Assembly (NCBI RefSeq): GCF_001997295.1
Contig: NZ_CP019605.1
Span: 2,046,001 to 2,110,000 of the forward strand
Direction of reading: 5' to 3'
Source: Tessaracoccus flavus
GTDB lineage: Bacteria > Actinomycetota > Actinomycetes > Propionibacteriales > Propionibacteriaceae
Length of the DNA stretch: 64,000 bases
In this document: one piece after another, positions 1-8,659 of the stretch
How the letters are laid out: every line of letters starts with the position of its first letter
How positions within the stretch are numbered: the stretch's first letter is position 1
Program-made: the position numbers and the translations under genes
Notes under the pieces: model-generated
Database searches by the model: none
Seen by the model: only the letters and a program-made list of their open reading frames with translations
What the model was told of the DNA's origin: nothing

Positions 1-1130
1 AACTGGGTCGACAGCGCCATGACCGCCACCGCAGAGCTGGGCATGGTCAGGCCCATGCCGAGGCCGCTGATGACCCAGCCCAGAAGCCCCACGAACAGAT
101 GGATCGACGGCACCCACGCGAAGACGACGATGACGGCGATGCCGGTGGACGAGGCGATCGCGCCCAGCGTGATGAACGCATCCCTGGTCAGCCGCACCCA
201 CCCCTGCGACTGCAGCCACGAGCCCAGCGTCCAGCCGACGCTGCCGACGGTCAGCGCAAGGCCGACGTCGAACGGGGTGAGTCCGCGCAGGTCCTGGAGC
301 GTCACGAGCAGGATGGTCTCGGCCGCGAAGAACGAGCCGGCCTGCAGAGCGCGGGTCAGGACCACGCTGGGGATGCCGGGCCCAAGCCCTCGGGTGCGGG
401 GGGCGAGGATACGGGGCACCCCCCAGACCAATAGGGCCACGCCGGCGACCCCCGACGCGACGCTCACCCAGCCGAGCTTCTGGCCCGCCAACAGGATGAG
501 CGACGGCGCCATCGCGACCGCGGCCGTCGGCCAGGCGGCGATCCGAGGCACCTCGTCGGTGTCAGGTTCGAAGTCCGCCTGGACCCGCCGCAACCCGGGC
601 CGGGTGATGGCCACCGAGACGAACACGAGCGGCAGCATGAGCGCGAAGACCAGCCGCCAGTCGATCCGGGTCAGGGCCGCGGCGACCGGCGGGCCGATGA
701 ACGCCGGCAGGAGCCAGCAGAACGAGATGAGCGCCATCACCTTGGGCCGCGACCTGCCGTCGAACCCGTGCGCCACTGTCACCGAGAGGGTCAGGTTGAG
801 CGCGCCTGCGCCGAGGCCCTGGATGAGCCTGGCCACCAGCAGCACCCACACGTTGGGAGCGAGGGACCCGACCACCAGTCCGGCGACGAAGAGCCCGAAA
901 CCGGCGTACATCGGCCCGGCGGGACCCTTGAGGTCGGCGACCCTGCCGGCGGCGATCGTCGCCACGAGCATCCCGGACACGAACGTCGTGAACGCCCACG
1001 GATAGAGATGCGGGGTCTCGAAATACCCCATGATCGTCGGCAGGGCCGTCGCGATCCCGATGGTCTGAAACGCGATCGCGAAGACCGACAGCATGATGCC
1101 TGCGATCAGCACCCGTCGCCCCGCCTCCAT
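1..1130 (-). CDS. MFS transporter, C-terminus cut by window edge
   Basis: Integral membrane transporter of the major facilitator superfamily, probably a proton-driven drug or metabolite exporter; the substrate cannot be read from the sequence. About 376 codons are present and the 3' end lies before base 1. The protein starts MEAGRRVLIAGIMLSV and shows a regular series of hydrophobic helices. After helix 2 comes the short charged loop GRVADLKGP, matching the family's cytoplasmic loop 2-3 motif, and helix 4 holds RLIQGLGAGAL, typical of MFS exporters. The ATG at 1130 is preceded by a good ribosome site (GGAGGGG at 1134-1140). It is divergent from the DUF3039 gene, with an 80-bp palindromic repeat between them. 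Family assignment is secure; specificity is unknown. Confidence 0.88.
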   Translation of the reverse strand, partial: MEAGRRVLIAGIMLSVFAIAFQTIGIATALPTIMGYFETPHLYPWAFTTFVSGMLVATIAAGRVADLKGPAGPMYAGFGLFVAGLVVGSLAPNVWVLLVARLIQGLGAGALNLTLSVTVAHGFDGRSRPKVMALISFCWLLPAFIGPPVAAALTRIDWRLVFALMLPLVFVSVAITRPGLRRVQADFEPDTDEVPRIAAWPTAAVAMAPSLILLAGQKLGWVSVASGVAGVALLVWGVPRILAPRTRGLGPGIPSVVLTRALQAGSFFAAETILLVTLQDLRGLTPFDVGLALTVGSVGWTLGSWLQSQGWVRLTRDAFITLGAIASSTGIAVIVVFAWVPSIHLFVGLLGWVISGLGMGLTMPSSAVAVMALSTQ

Positions 1131-1150
1131 GACCCCTCCTTGTGGATAAC

Positions 1151-1230
1151 TTGAGCAATTGTTATGGGTCGACGCCCGAACTGGCGCGTCTACCGGCGTG
1201 TCGCAGCGTTGACCCATCTCACTTGCTCAA
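1151..1230. repeat. 80-bp palindromic repeat, copy A
   Basis: An 80-bp element bounded by TTGAGCAA and TTGCTCAA. Its right half (CCGGCGTGTCGC, then GTTGACCCATCTCA, then TTGCTCAA) recurs almost unchanged at 13135-13214, also exactly 80 bp. The terminal inverted repeats are about 20 bp; in this copy the left arm has drifted, with about 16 of 20 positions matching. It sits between divergent genes, so it may overlap their promoters. It looks like a small non-autonomous or REP-type element. Confidence 0.8.
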
Positions 1231-1265
1231 CTCAGTCGGGTGCCACCGCGGTTAGGATTGGGGCC

Positions 1266-1508
1266 ATGAGCGAACTGGCCCCCGGATCACAGACCGTCGT
1301 CGACGAACGCACCGAGCTGTTCGAGGACGGCGACCAAGACCGCTTCTCGCACTACGTCCCCAAGGACAAGCTGACCGCGGCCCTCGTCAACGGGACCCCC
1401 GTCGTCGCCCTCTGCGGCAAGGTCTGGGTGCCGTCCAAGAACCCCGAGAAGTACCCGGTCTGCCCGGAGTGCAAGGAGATCTGGCAGTCCCTTAACCCCG
1501 GCGAGTGA
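1266..1508 (+). CDS. DUF3039 domain-containing protein
   Basis: Small (80 aa) soluble protein of the actinobacterial DUF3039 family, function unknown. The N-terminal half is acidic; the C-terminal half carries ALCGKVWVP and CPECKEIW, that is one Cys followed by a CxxC pair, suggesting a zinc-ribbon-like metal site. I chose ATG 1266 over the upstream in-frame start at 1164 because the latter lies inside the 80-bp repeat and because TAGGAT (1253-1258) lies exactly 7 nt before 1266, consistent with a leaderless transcript starting at the ATG. Its 3' end faces ahcY across a shared hairpin. Confidence 0.88.
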   Translation: MSELAPGSQTVVDERTELFEDGDQDRFSHYVPKDKLTAALVNGTPVVALCGKVWVPSKNPEKYPVCPECKEIWQSLNPGE

Positions 1509-1514
1509 CGGCTG

Positions 1515-1566
1515 AGCCTGGATCCACCGATTGGTCGCGCAGCGGCGGGGAATCGGTGACCCAGGC

Positions 1567-1567
<1 letters not shown>
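1515..1567. terminator. Bidirectional terminator-like hairpin (GATCCACC family)
   Basis: Arms 1515-1532 (AGCCTGGATCCACCGATT) and 1551-1567 pair with one bulge and one mismatch around a GC-rich loop. It lies between the convergent DUF3039 and ahcY genes and reaches the first base of the ahcY stop codon. The right arm plus loop is a reverse-complement relative of 3421-3456, so this is also a repeated sequence. Confidence 0.7.
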
Positions 1568-2964
<1,397 letters not shown>

Positions 2965-2981
2965 GGGCCAACCCTACCCGG

Positions 2982-3410
2982 TCAGGCGCTGGCCACCACG
3001 TGCGCGAGCGCCAGGTCGTATCCGCCCACACCACAGCCGACGATGATGCCGCTGGCGTTGGCCGACAACACGCTGTGGCGGCGGAACTCCTCCCGCGCGT
3101 GGACGTTGGAGATGTGGACCTCGACGTAGAAGGGCACGAGCGCCGCGGCGTCGGCGATCGCGTAGGAGTAGTGCGTCCAGGCGCCGGCGTTGAGGACGAC
3201 GGCGGCCTGGGCGTCCGCGGCTTCGTGCAGCCACGTGATCATCTCGCCCTCGTGCTCGGTCTGCCGGACCTCGACGTCCAGCCCCATCCCCTCGCCCGTC
3301 TCGACAAGGTGCGCTGCGAGGTCGCTGTAGGTGACCGCGCCGTAGACATCCGTCTGCCGGGTGCCGAGGCGACCGAGGTTGGGGCCGTTGAGGACGAAGA
3401 CCTTGCGCAT
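2982..3410 (-). CDS. aroQ: Type II 3-dehydroquinate dehydratase
   Basis: Converts 3-dehydroquinate to 3-dehydroshikimate in the shikimate pathway; the type II enzyme is a cytosolic dodecamer. The 142-aa length is normal. The N-terminal signature [21 protein letters not shown] contains the catalytic Tyr loop (interrupted here only by listing), and [15 protein letters not shown] and [14 protein letters not shown] (catalytic His/Arg segment) follow. The ATG at 3410 is 6 nt from a TAAGCT hexamer (minus-strand sense, 3417-3422), suggesting a leaderless transcript that continues into ahcY. No other shikimate gene is nearby, so the pairing with ahcY looks positional rather than functional. Confidence 0.96.
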   Translation of the reverse strand: MRKVFVLNGPNLGRLGTRQTDVYGAVTYSDLAAHLVETGEGMGLDVEVRQTEHEGEMITWLHEAADAQAAVVLNAGAWTHYSYAIADAAALVPFYVEVHISNVHAREEFRRHSVLSANASGIIVGCGVGGYDLALAHVVASA

Positions 3411-3419
3411 GGCCTGAGC

Positions 3420-3456
3420 TTAGCCTCGATCCACCGATTCCCCGCTGCTACGCGAC
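3420..3456. repeat. GATCCACC-family extragenic repeat
   Basis: The sequence AGCCTCGATCCACCGATT followed by CCCCGCTGCTACGCGACC is an inverted relative of the right arm and loop of the hairpin at 1515-1567. It lies in the 108-bp gap downstream of the SIS-protein gene and overlaps the -10-like hexamer of aroQ. Only half of the palindrome is present, so it may be a degenerate copy. Confidence 0.55.
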
Positions 3457-3518
3457 CCCATGCAGGCACACCGGCATCGCCGATCACGCTCAAGGTACGC
3501 GTGGTCACGCCCCAGGGG

Positions 3519-4532
3519 TCACGGCTCCGTCAGGCCGATCTCCAGGTAGGCGGCTCCGTAGAGCCCGCGCTGCAGCAGGGTGACGTAGCGCTCCACGTCG
3601 GTGGCCCCCAGGTCCGCCTCGCCCGAAGAAATGCGGGTGATGCGGGCCCCGACGGACTCGGCTCGGTCGGCCAGCCGGCGGGCGGTGCCCCGCAGCCGGT
3701 CCGGCAGCTTGTCGTCGTCGAGCAGCACGAGGCACGGCGAGTCCTCGTCGCCGCCGTCGAACGGGTCGGCGAACGGGTCTCGCCGGTGGGCGGAGCTGAG
3801 CAGGGTGTCGAGTTCGGCGGCATCCGCCGCAAGGGCCGGGCGACCGCTGGCGCGACGGATGGCCTCGGCAATCCTGCGGGAGGCACGTGCGGCGAGCACG
3901 GTGCCGCCCCAGATGAGGGGAAGGCAGTCGGCCAGGCACAACGCCAGTTCCTTGCCGGGGTTCTCCGACAGATCCCGTCCCGGTGCGCAGGCCTCGGCGA
4001 CGAGGTCCGCCGCATCAGCGACGTGCTCCGGACGGACCTGCGGGCCCAACCCGATCTCGCCGAGGATCGCCAGCACGGCCACCGCTGCCGCCATCGGGTC
4101 GGGTTCGGCGCTCGGCACCAGGGTCGTCGACGACGACGCCGTGACCGACGCGAGGGTCGAGTCGTCGGGGGCGGCGACGACCAGGGTCGCGCCCCGCCGG
4201 GCCGCCTCCGCGGCGCACTGCAGCACCCATTCGGGAGTGTCGTAGCCCCCGAGCACGATCGTGAGGTCGAGCGGCCCCACCCAGGCCGGCAGGCCCGGGC
4301 CCGGCCACGCCATGAACGGAACGGGGCAGGTGGCCTCGAGCACGGCCCGCACCAGGCGTGCCTCTGAGCCGAGCGCGAGGATGCCGCGGGGGCGGTCGGC
4401 CTGCTCGAGATGCCCGAGAGGCTCGGTGAGCGCGGCGCGCCGGATCCGGGCTCCCGTCTGGGCCAGGTGCCTGAGTCCCTGATGCGTCTCCAGACCCGCA
4501 TCCTCGAGACGGGCGTCGTCGAAGATTCGCAT
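3519..4532 (-). CDS. SIS-domain phosphosugar isomerase-like protein (TobH/Rv3256c type)
   Basis: 337-aa cytosolic protein resembling the bacterial phosphoglucose/phosphomannose isomerase C-terminal family. N-terminal MRIFDDARLEDAGLETHQGL is followed by a sugar-isomerase-like region (ILALGSEARLVRAVLEA, about 55-70; DLTIVLGGYDTPEWVLQCA, about 95-113) and a C-terminal domain ending YLEIGLTEP. In Mycobacterium the equivalent gene sits next to phosphomannomutase, as here. The canonical catalytic residues are not obvious, so real isomerase activity is uncertain. The start at 4532 follows the Trm112-like stop by 2 nt, so the phosphomannomutase, Trm112-like and SIS genes look like one operon. No separate manA is seen next to it. 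Confidence 0.8.
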   Translation of the reverse strand: MRIFDDARLEDAGLETHQGLRHLAQTGARIRRAALTEPLGHLEQADRPRGILALGSEARLVRAVLEATCPVPFMAWPGPGLPAWVGPLDLTIVLGGYDTPEWVLQCAAEAARRGATLVVAAPDDSTLASVTASSSTTLVPSAEPDPMAAAVAVLAILGEIGLGPQVRPEHVADAADLVAEACAPGRDLSENPGKELALCLADCLPLIWGGTVLAARASRRIAEAIRRASGRPALAADAAELDTLLSSAHRRDPFADPFDGGDEDSPCLVLLDDDKLPDRLRGTARRLADRAESVGARITRISSGEADLGATDVERYVTLLQRGLYGAAYLEIGLTEP

Positions 4533-4534
4533 GG

Positions 4535-4723
4535 TCACTGGGTAGATCGCGCCTGGTCGATGAGGAGCACCGGGATGTTGTCCCGGACCGGGTAGGCCAG
4601 TCCGCAAGCTTCGTTGGTGCAGACCAGTTCCTTCGCGTCGTAGTCGACGGCGAACTTCGCGTGGCACGCGGGGCACGCCGCGATCGCGAGGAACTCGGGG
4701 GTCAGCTGCATCGTGTCGTCCAT
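4535..4723 (-). CDS. Trm112-like zinc-ribbon protein
   Basis: 62-aa protein of the Trm112 family. It begins MDDTMQLTPEFLAIAACPAC and continues to CTNEACGLAYPVRDNIPVLL, giving two Cys pairs (CPAC and C-x4-C) that should bind zinc. Eukaryotic and some bacterial Trm112 proteins activate methyltransferases; the bacterial partner is unknown here. ATG 4723 has a purine-rich ribosome site (AAAAGGAGA) about 6 nt upstream, which decides against the longer reading from 4780. It is sandwiched between phosphomannomutase and the SIS protein, the standard actinobacterial order. Confidence 0.9.
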   Translation of the reverse strand: MDDTMQLTPEFLAIAACPACHAKFAVDYDAKELVCTNEACGLAYPVRDNIPVLLIDQARSTQ

Positions 4724-4745
4724 GGGCTCTCCTTTTCCAGCAACT

Positions 4746-6095
4746 CTAGCCCTGCCGCACGAGGTCGAGAACCTCATCACGCAGCCGCTCCATCGTCACG
4801 ACGTCGCGCGCCTCGACGTTGAGCCGCAGGAGGGGTTCGGTATTGCTCGGCCGCACGTTGAGCCACCACTGCTCATCGAGGTTGCGGACGGTCAGGCCAT
4901 CGACCCAGTCCACCTCGCCGCGACCGGAGAAGACGTCCGCCACAGACTCCATCACCGCCGTCGCGTCGTCGACGGTGGAGTTCAGTTCACCCGACCGGAC
5001 GTAGCCGTCGTAGACAGCGGCGAGCTCCGAGAGCGGAACCGACGCCTCCCGCACCATCTCGATGACGTGGAGGGCGGCCAGCATGCCGGTGTCGGCCGAC
5101 CAGAAGTCGCGGAAGTAGTAGTGGGCCGAATGCTCACCGCCGAAGACGGCACCGGTCTCGGCCATGAGCGCCTTGACGTAGGTGTGGCCGACCTTCGAGC
5201 TGGCGATCTCACCCCCTCGCTCCGCCACGGCCTGCGCAACGCTCCAGGAGGTGATGGTGTTGGTCACGATCGTTGAGCCCGGATACTTGTCCAGCTCCGC
5301 CACGGCGATCATCGCGGTGATGACCGAGGGGTCGACCACCTGGCCGCGCTCGTCGATGATGAAGCAGCGGTCGGCGTCGCCGTCGAAGACCAGCCCAAGA
5401 TCGGCCCGGTGCTCGATCACCGCGCGCTGGGCATCCTCGAGGTTCTCCGGCTCGAGCGGGTTGGCAGGGTGGTTCGGGAACGAGCCGTCGAGCTCGAGGT
5501 AGAGGCCGACGATCTCGACCGACCTCCCCGACAACGCCCGCTGTGCGGTGTGGCCCGCCATCCCGTTGCCGGCGTCGACGACGACGATGAGCTCCCGGCC
5601 TCCGCGACGCGGGACGAGCTCGGTCAGCTTGTCGGCGTAGGGGCCCAACGCATCAAGCTCCCGGTAGCCTCCGGTCACGTCGCCGCCCACCTGCACCTCA
5701 GAAGCCGCGTGCCGCAGGCGCGTGAGGAAGTCCGCGGGGACGGGCCGCGCGTCCGCGAGGCAGAACTTGATGCCGTTGTACTCGGCCGGGTTGTGGCTCG
5801 CGGTCAGTTGCACCCCGGGGATCCCGAGCCAGCCGGAGGCGAACCACAGCTGATCGGTCGAACTCAGCCCGATGTCGACGACCGACGCGCCGGCACGGCG
5901 GGCGCCGTCGGCGAACGCCTCGGCCAGCTCCTCCCCCAAGACCCGCATGTCGCGCCCCAGGACGAACTCCTCAGGTGTCAGCAATTGGGCGTAGGCGGCT
6001 CCGAGCTGCCGTGCGCCGTGGGCATCCCACTGCGCGTCAGGTCCGACGACGATGCCCCTGATGTCGTTGGCCTTGAAGATCTTCGGATCGAGCAC
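4746..6095 (-). CDS. manB: Phosphomannomutase/phosphoglucomutase
   Basis: 449-aa alpha-D-phosphohexomutase that interconverts mannose-6-P and mannose-1-P (and probably the glucose phosphates), supplying GDP-mannose synthesis with manC at 13240-14319. Landmarks: FKANDIRGIV at the N-terminus, the catalytic phosphoserine loop QLTASHNPAEYNGIK (about residues 95-110), the metal-binding loop VFDGDADRCFIID (about 240), the sugar-binding GGEHSAHYYFRD, and the phosphate-binding RPSNTEPLLRLNVEA near the C-terminus. The GTG at 6095 lies 6 nt after TAGGCT (minus sense, 6102-6107), supporting a leaderless first cistron. Gene order matches Rv3257c of M. tuberculosis. Confidence 0.96.
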   Translation of the reverse strand: MLDPKIFKANDIRGIVVGPDAQWDAHGARQLGAAYAQLLTPEEFVLGRDMRVLGEELAEAFADGARRAGASVVDIGLSSTDQLWFASGWLGIPGVQLTASHNPAEYNGIKFCLADARPVPADFLTRLRHAASEVQVGGDVTGGYRELDALGPYADKLTELVPRRGGRELIVVVDAGNGMAGHTAQRALSGRSVEIVGLYLELDGSFPNHPANPLEPENLEDAQRAVIEHRADLGLVFDGDADRCFIIDERGQVVDPSVITAMIAVAELDKYPGSTIVTNTITSWSVAQAVAERGGEIASSKVGHTYVKALMAETGAVFGGEHSAHYYFRDFWSADTGMLAALHVIEMVREASVPLSELAAVYDGYVRSGELNSTVDDATAVMESVADVFSGRGEVDWVDGLTVRNLDEQWWLNVRPSNTEPLLRLNVEARDVVTMERLRDEVLDLVRQG

Positions 6096-6140
6096 CGGCT
6101 CAGCCTAGCCGTCCGGCCGCGCGTCGGAGCCTGGTCGCGC

Positions 6141-6494
6141 TCACTCGGCCGAGACGAGCCGAAGGTGGCCGCCTCGTCCCTCGACAGGCGGCGCCGGAAC
6201 GGGCTCGGGGGCGGGTTCGTCGTGGCGGAGCCCGATGGCCCGCACAGCCTCGGCAAGGGCCATCAGGTCGTCGGAGGGGGCCGTCGGTTCCGGTTCGTGC
6301 CCGTCCAGCGGGAGGCGGATCACGTCCCAGCCCTGTGGGGCGCTGGTACGTTCAGCGTGCCTCGCGCACAGGTCGTAGGTGCCGGGCTCGGGGCTCTGCG
6401 CGAGCGGACCCAGGACCGCAGTCGAGTCCGCATAGACGTATGTCAACGTCGCGATCGCGGGGGCGCCACAGGCGGTTCGGGTACAGCTACGCAC
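6141..6494 (-). CDS. DUF3499 domain-containing protein
   Basis: 117-aa protein of unknown function found beside phosphomannomutase in many actinobacteria. The conserved part is near the start: VRSCTRTACGAPAIATLTY (Cys pair C-x4-C), then YADSTAVLGPLA and YDLCARHAERTSAPQGW, giving a second Cys with a His that could complete a metal site. The tail is Pro/Glu-rich and probably disordered. I chose GTG 6494 because the family begins there and because TACCTT (minus sense, 6501-6506) is exactly 6 nt upstream, a leaderless arrangement; the ATG at 6533 would overlap the divergent gene's start codon. Confidence 0.85.
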   Translation of the reverse strand: MRSCTRTACGAPAIATLTYVYADSTAVLGPLAQSPEPGTYDLCARHAERTSAPQGWDVIRLPLDGHEPEPTAPSDDLMALAEAVRAIGLRHDEPAPEPVPAPPVEGRGGHLRLVSAE

Positions 6495-6500
6495 CCACCG

Positions 6501-6525
6501 AAGGTAGCCGAATCGGGCGTATTGT
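6501..6525. promoter_or_regulatory. Back-to-back -10 elements of divergent leaderless genes
   Basis: The 37-bp gap between start codons at 6494 (minus) and 6532 (plus) holds TACCTT on the minus strand (6501-6506) and TATTGT on the plus strand (6520-6525). Each is exactly 6 nt from its start codon. The two promoters must overlap face to back, so the genes may compete for polymerase. No -35 consensus is evident. Confidence 0.6.
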
Positions 6526-6531
6526 GGCCGC

Positions 6532-6969
6532 ATGCCACGCAGACGAGATCGACATGGGCGCGGGATCCGAGGCCCGCTCGCCGCCCCCAATCCGCTTCTC
6601 GGGCGCCCCGTGCCCCTCTTCCGTCCGGGTCGGGTCGACTTCTTCAACGACTGCGTGACCTCGGCCATGGCCGATATCGCCTCGATCGCTCCGGGTGCCC
6701 TCAACGGCATCGTCGTCGGCGTGGAGGACGTGCCGCAGCTCAACCTGACGTGGTCGGGCGACCGCGTGCCTCTGTCGGCCGCGCTGGAACCGAGCCGCGG
6801 CCGTCGGGCGCAGATCGTGATCTATCAGCGTCCGCTGGAACACCGGGCGTCCTCCCGAGGCGAACTGCGCCGTCTCGTGCACCGCACCATCGTGGAGCAG
6901 CTGAGCACGCTGACCGGCCGCAGCATCGACGAGTTGGTGGGCGAGGACCCGGACTGGGACGACTTCTGA
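6532..6969 (+). CDS. Metallopeptidase-family (zincin-like) protein lacking HExxH
   Basis: 145-aa protein of the family annotated as metallopeptidase and found next to DUF3499 (Rv3259 type). The region FFNDCVTSAMADIASIAP and VVGVEDVPQLN matches the family fold, followed by AQIVIYQRPLEHRA. Where true members have HExxH, this protein reads VHRTIVEQLSTLTGRSIDEL: the Glu and second His are replaced, so proteolysis is unlikely. As I recall, the mycobacterial orthologue also lacks the motif. The acidic C-terminus ends EDPDWDDF. It is probably leaderless (TATTGT, 6 nt upstream). It is convergent with the DUF5719 gene across the repeat array. Confidence 0.82.
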   Translation: MPRRRDRHGRGIRGPLAAPNPLLGRPVPLFRPGRVDFFNDCVTSAMADIASIAPGALNGIVVGVEDVPQLNLTWSGDRVPLSAALEPSRGRRAQIVIYQRPLEHRASSRGELRRLVHRTIVEQLSTLTGRSIDELVGEDPDWDDF

Positions 6970-7030
6970 TCCGGTGCCGATCGGTGGTCGAGGGTCGAGA
7001 CTGAGTCCCCGGCACGCCCAAGGCCGAGGA

Positions 7031-7393
7031 TTCGCCAACCGTCCGACCCGAACGCCAACACGGATCACGAAACGCCAACCAGCGGGGCTGAACGCCAATG
7101 CAGAGGCGCTAACGCCAACGGTTGGCTGGAAACGCCAACGGGGAGGCGCGAACGCCAACGGTTGGCTGGAACGCCAATCGGCAGCCCGGAACGCCGACGA
7201 GACTCAGCGATGCCCGTGATATCTCAGGGGCGTCCCTGAGGCTCGCGGGCGCGGCGGGATATCGGTTGGCGTTGTGCGCGGTCGGTTGGCGTTTCCTCCT
7301 GCGCGTTGGCGTTCCCCTTTGCGCGTTGGCGTTCCCCTTTGCGCGTTGGCGTTTCCTTCTGCGCGTTGGCGTTTCCTTCTGCGCGTTGGCGTT
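7031..7393. repeat. Two-armed 20-bp-period repeat array with dyad symmetry
   Basis: The left arm has AACGCCAA(C/T) starting at 7051, 7071, 7091, 7111, 7131, 7151 and 7170, plus weak copies at 7031 and 7190. The right arm has the reverse complement GTTGGCGTT starting at 7265, 7285, 7305, 7325, 7345, 7365 and 7385, an exact 20-bp step. Between them CTCAGGG-GCGT-CCCTGAG (7223-7240) forms a hairpin. Hairpin and both arms share the same axis at 7231.5. The 11-bp spacers vary on the left and are more uniform on the right. It fills the 451-bp gap between two convergent genes; the rest of the gap (6970-7030, 7394-7420) shows nothing clear. Confidence 0.95.
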
Positions 7394-7420
7394 TCCGCCT
7401 GCGTGAGGGGAGGCGGGTGC

Positions 7421-8659
7421 TCAGCGCAGCGTCGGGTCGAGGCGCGCAGGCACCCCTCGGACCGCCGCATCCACCGAGTCCGCGGCCGGCACCACGACCG
7501 TGCCCGCCTCCGTGGCCGAGACGGCGGCTGCCACGACAGGGCTGTCGGCCGAGAGGTCGACCTCCAGCTGACCGCCCTCCGGCAGCGGCACCGCGACGGT
7601 GAGCCCCGCGTCAACGGTGAGCTGCTGATCCGCGCCACCCACGGAGACGTCGACGGTGGCCTCGCCGTCGCCGGGATTGCTGACCACGAGGGCACTGCCG
7701 CCGGGCGCGTTGAGGCTGAGTTCGCTCGACGCGACCCCGCCGGTCAGAGTGGCCGGAGACCCGGCGCCGACCCCCGCCACGACGGACACCCCGACGGCCT
7801 GGTCCGCAGCGATCTGCAGCGCCGCCGCTTCCCCGGCGAGCGCGTCGCCGAGATCGATCGCCATCGTCGACCTGGGTGCAACGGAGATCCCCGTGGCCGA
7901 CGCCGGCTCGAACGAGGCGCTGGCGCCGAGGGCTTCGACCGACACCTCGACTCTGTTCTCGTGCGGATTACTCACCAGGAGCTGCACCGCCGTCGCCCCG
8001 GCGGGAATGCCACCCACGACGTGCTCGGTGGACGGATCGGACGGTGGGGTGAACCGGGTCGGCCGACCTTCGACGGCCGCGCCGATCAGAGCCACGCGAC
8101 CCTGACTGGCGCGGAAGGCGACCCCGACAGGGCCGTCGGGAGCGAGGACGGACAGCGCGACCCGTCGCGTGCTCCCCGGCGCCAGCGCGATGCCTCGGGC
8201 CCCGACCGCGACCACCTCGCCGTCGGCGCCGAGGAGGGTGAGATCCACCGTCGCTTCGTTGCCGTCCGCGTTGGCCAGGATCAGCTCGGTTGAGGCCGGG
8301 TCAGCCACCACGACCATCCCCGAGGTGACGGCCGGTTGGCAGGGCGCGTAGGAGCGCTGCTCCTGCTCCACGAGCACACCCGCGGCCAGGCGCCGCTCGG
8401 CGCGGAGCACGACCGGTTCGTCGATGGTCAGCTCGCCGCCCTCAGCTGATTCCGCGTTTCCCGACAGGCCCCGGACTTCCACGTTTGCGACGTCGCGAAC
8501 CAGCACCCTGCCGGCGACGAGGCACACCACCCGCGACGTCTGTGGCAGGTCGACGGCCACGGGCGGGGTCTGCCGGGCCGGTGACAGCAGCGCGAGCAGG
8601 GCGGCCACCGCAACGACGGCGAGCAGGGCGGCGAGGGACAGCGCGGTTCGGCGGATCAT
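7421..8659 (-). CDS. DUF5719 family membrane-anchored protein
   Basis: 412-aa protein with an N-terminal hydrophobic segment (RTALSLAALLAVVAVAALLA) acting as signal anchor; the rest is predicted extracytoplasmic, rich in Ala, Val, Gly and Thr and made of repeated beta-strand-like stretches such as VSNPHENRVEVSVEALG and VSNPGDGEATVDVSVGG. Cysteines are few. Function unknown; the family accompanies the large glycosyltransferase in actinobacteria, which suggests a role in envelope polysaccharide assembly. Its ATG overlaps the glycosyltransferase stop by one base (TGATG), so translation is probably coupled. It ends 28 bp from the repeat array. Confidence 0.8.
   Translation of the reverse strand: MIRRTALSLAALLAVVAVAALLALLSPARQTPPVAVDLPQTSRVVCLVAGRVLVRDVANVEVRGLSGNAESAEGGELTIDEPVVLRAERRLAAGVLVEQEQRSYAPCQPAVTSGMVVVADPASTELILANADGNEATVDLTLLGADGEVVAVGARGIALAPGSTRRVALSVLAPDGPVGVAFRASQGRVALIGAAVEGRPTRFTPPSDPSTEHVVGGIPAGATAVQLLVSNPHENRVEVSVEALGASASFEPASATGISVAPRSTMAIDLGDALAGEAAALQIAADQAVGVSVVAGVGAGSPATLTGGVASSELSLNAPGGSALVVSNPGDGEATVDVSVGGADQQLTVDAGLTVAVPLPEGGQLEVDLSADSPVVAAAVSATEAGTVVVPAADSVDAAVRGVPARLDPTLR

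Noticed and set aside
19..1005. Long plus-strand open frame opposite the MFS transporter
   Set aside because: Its composition (Arg/Thr/Ser/Pro-rich, no family) is that of an antisense shadow in GC-rich DNA; the minus strand encodes clear membrane helices.
7031..7393. CRISPR array
   Set aside because: The repeated core is only 9 bp, the spacers 11 bp, the two arms are in opposite orientation and no cas genes are present.
7122..7406. Proteins with repeats such as FARWRFLLRVGV read through the 20-bp array
   Set aside because: A 20-bp period is not a multiple of three, so the apparent repeat peptides are translated non-coding repeats.
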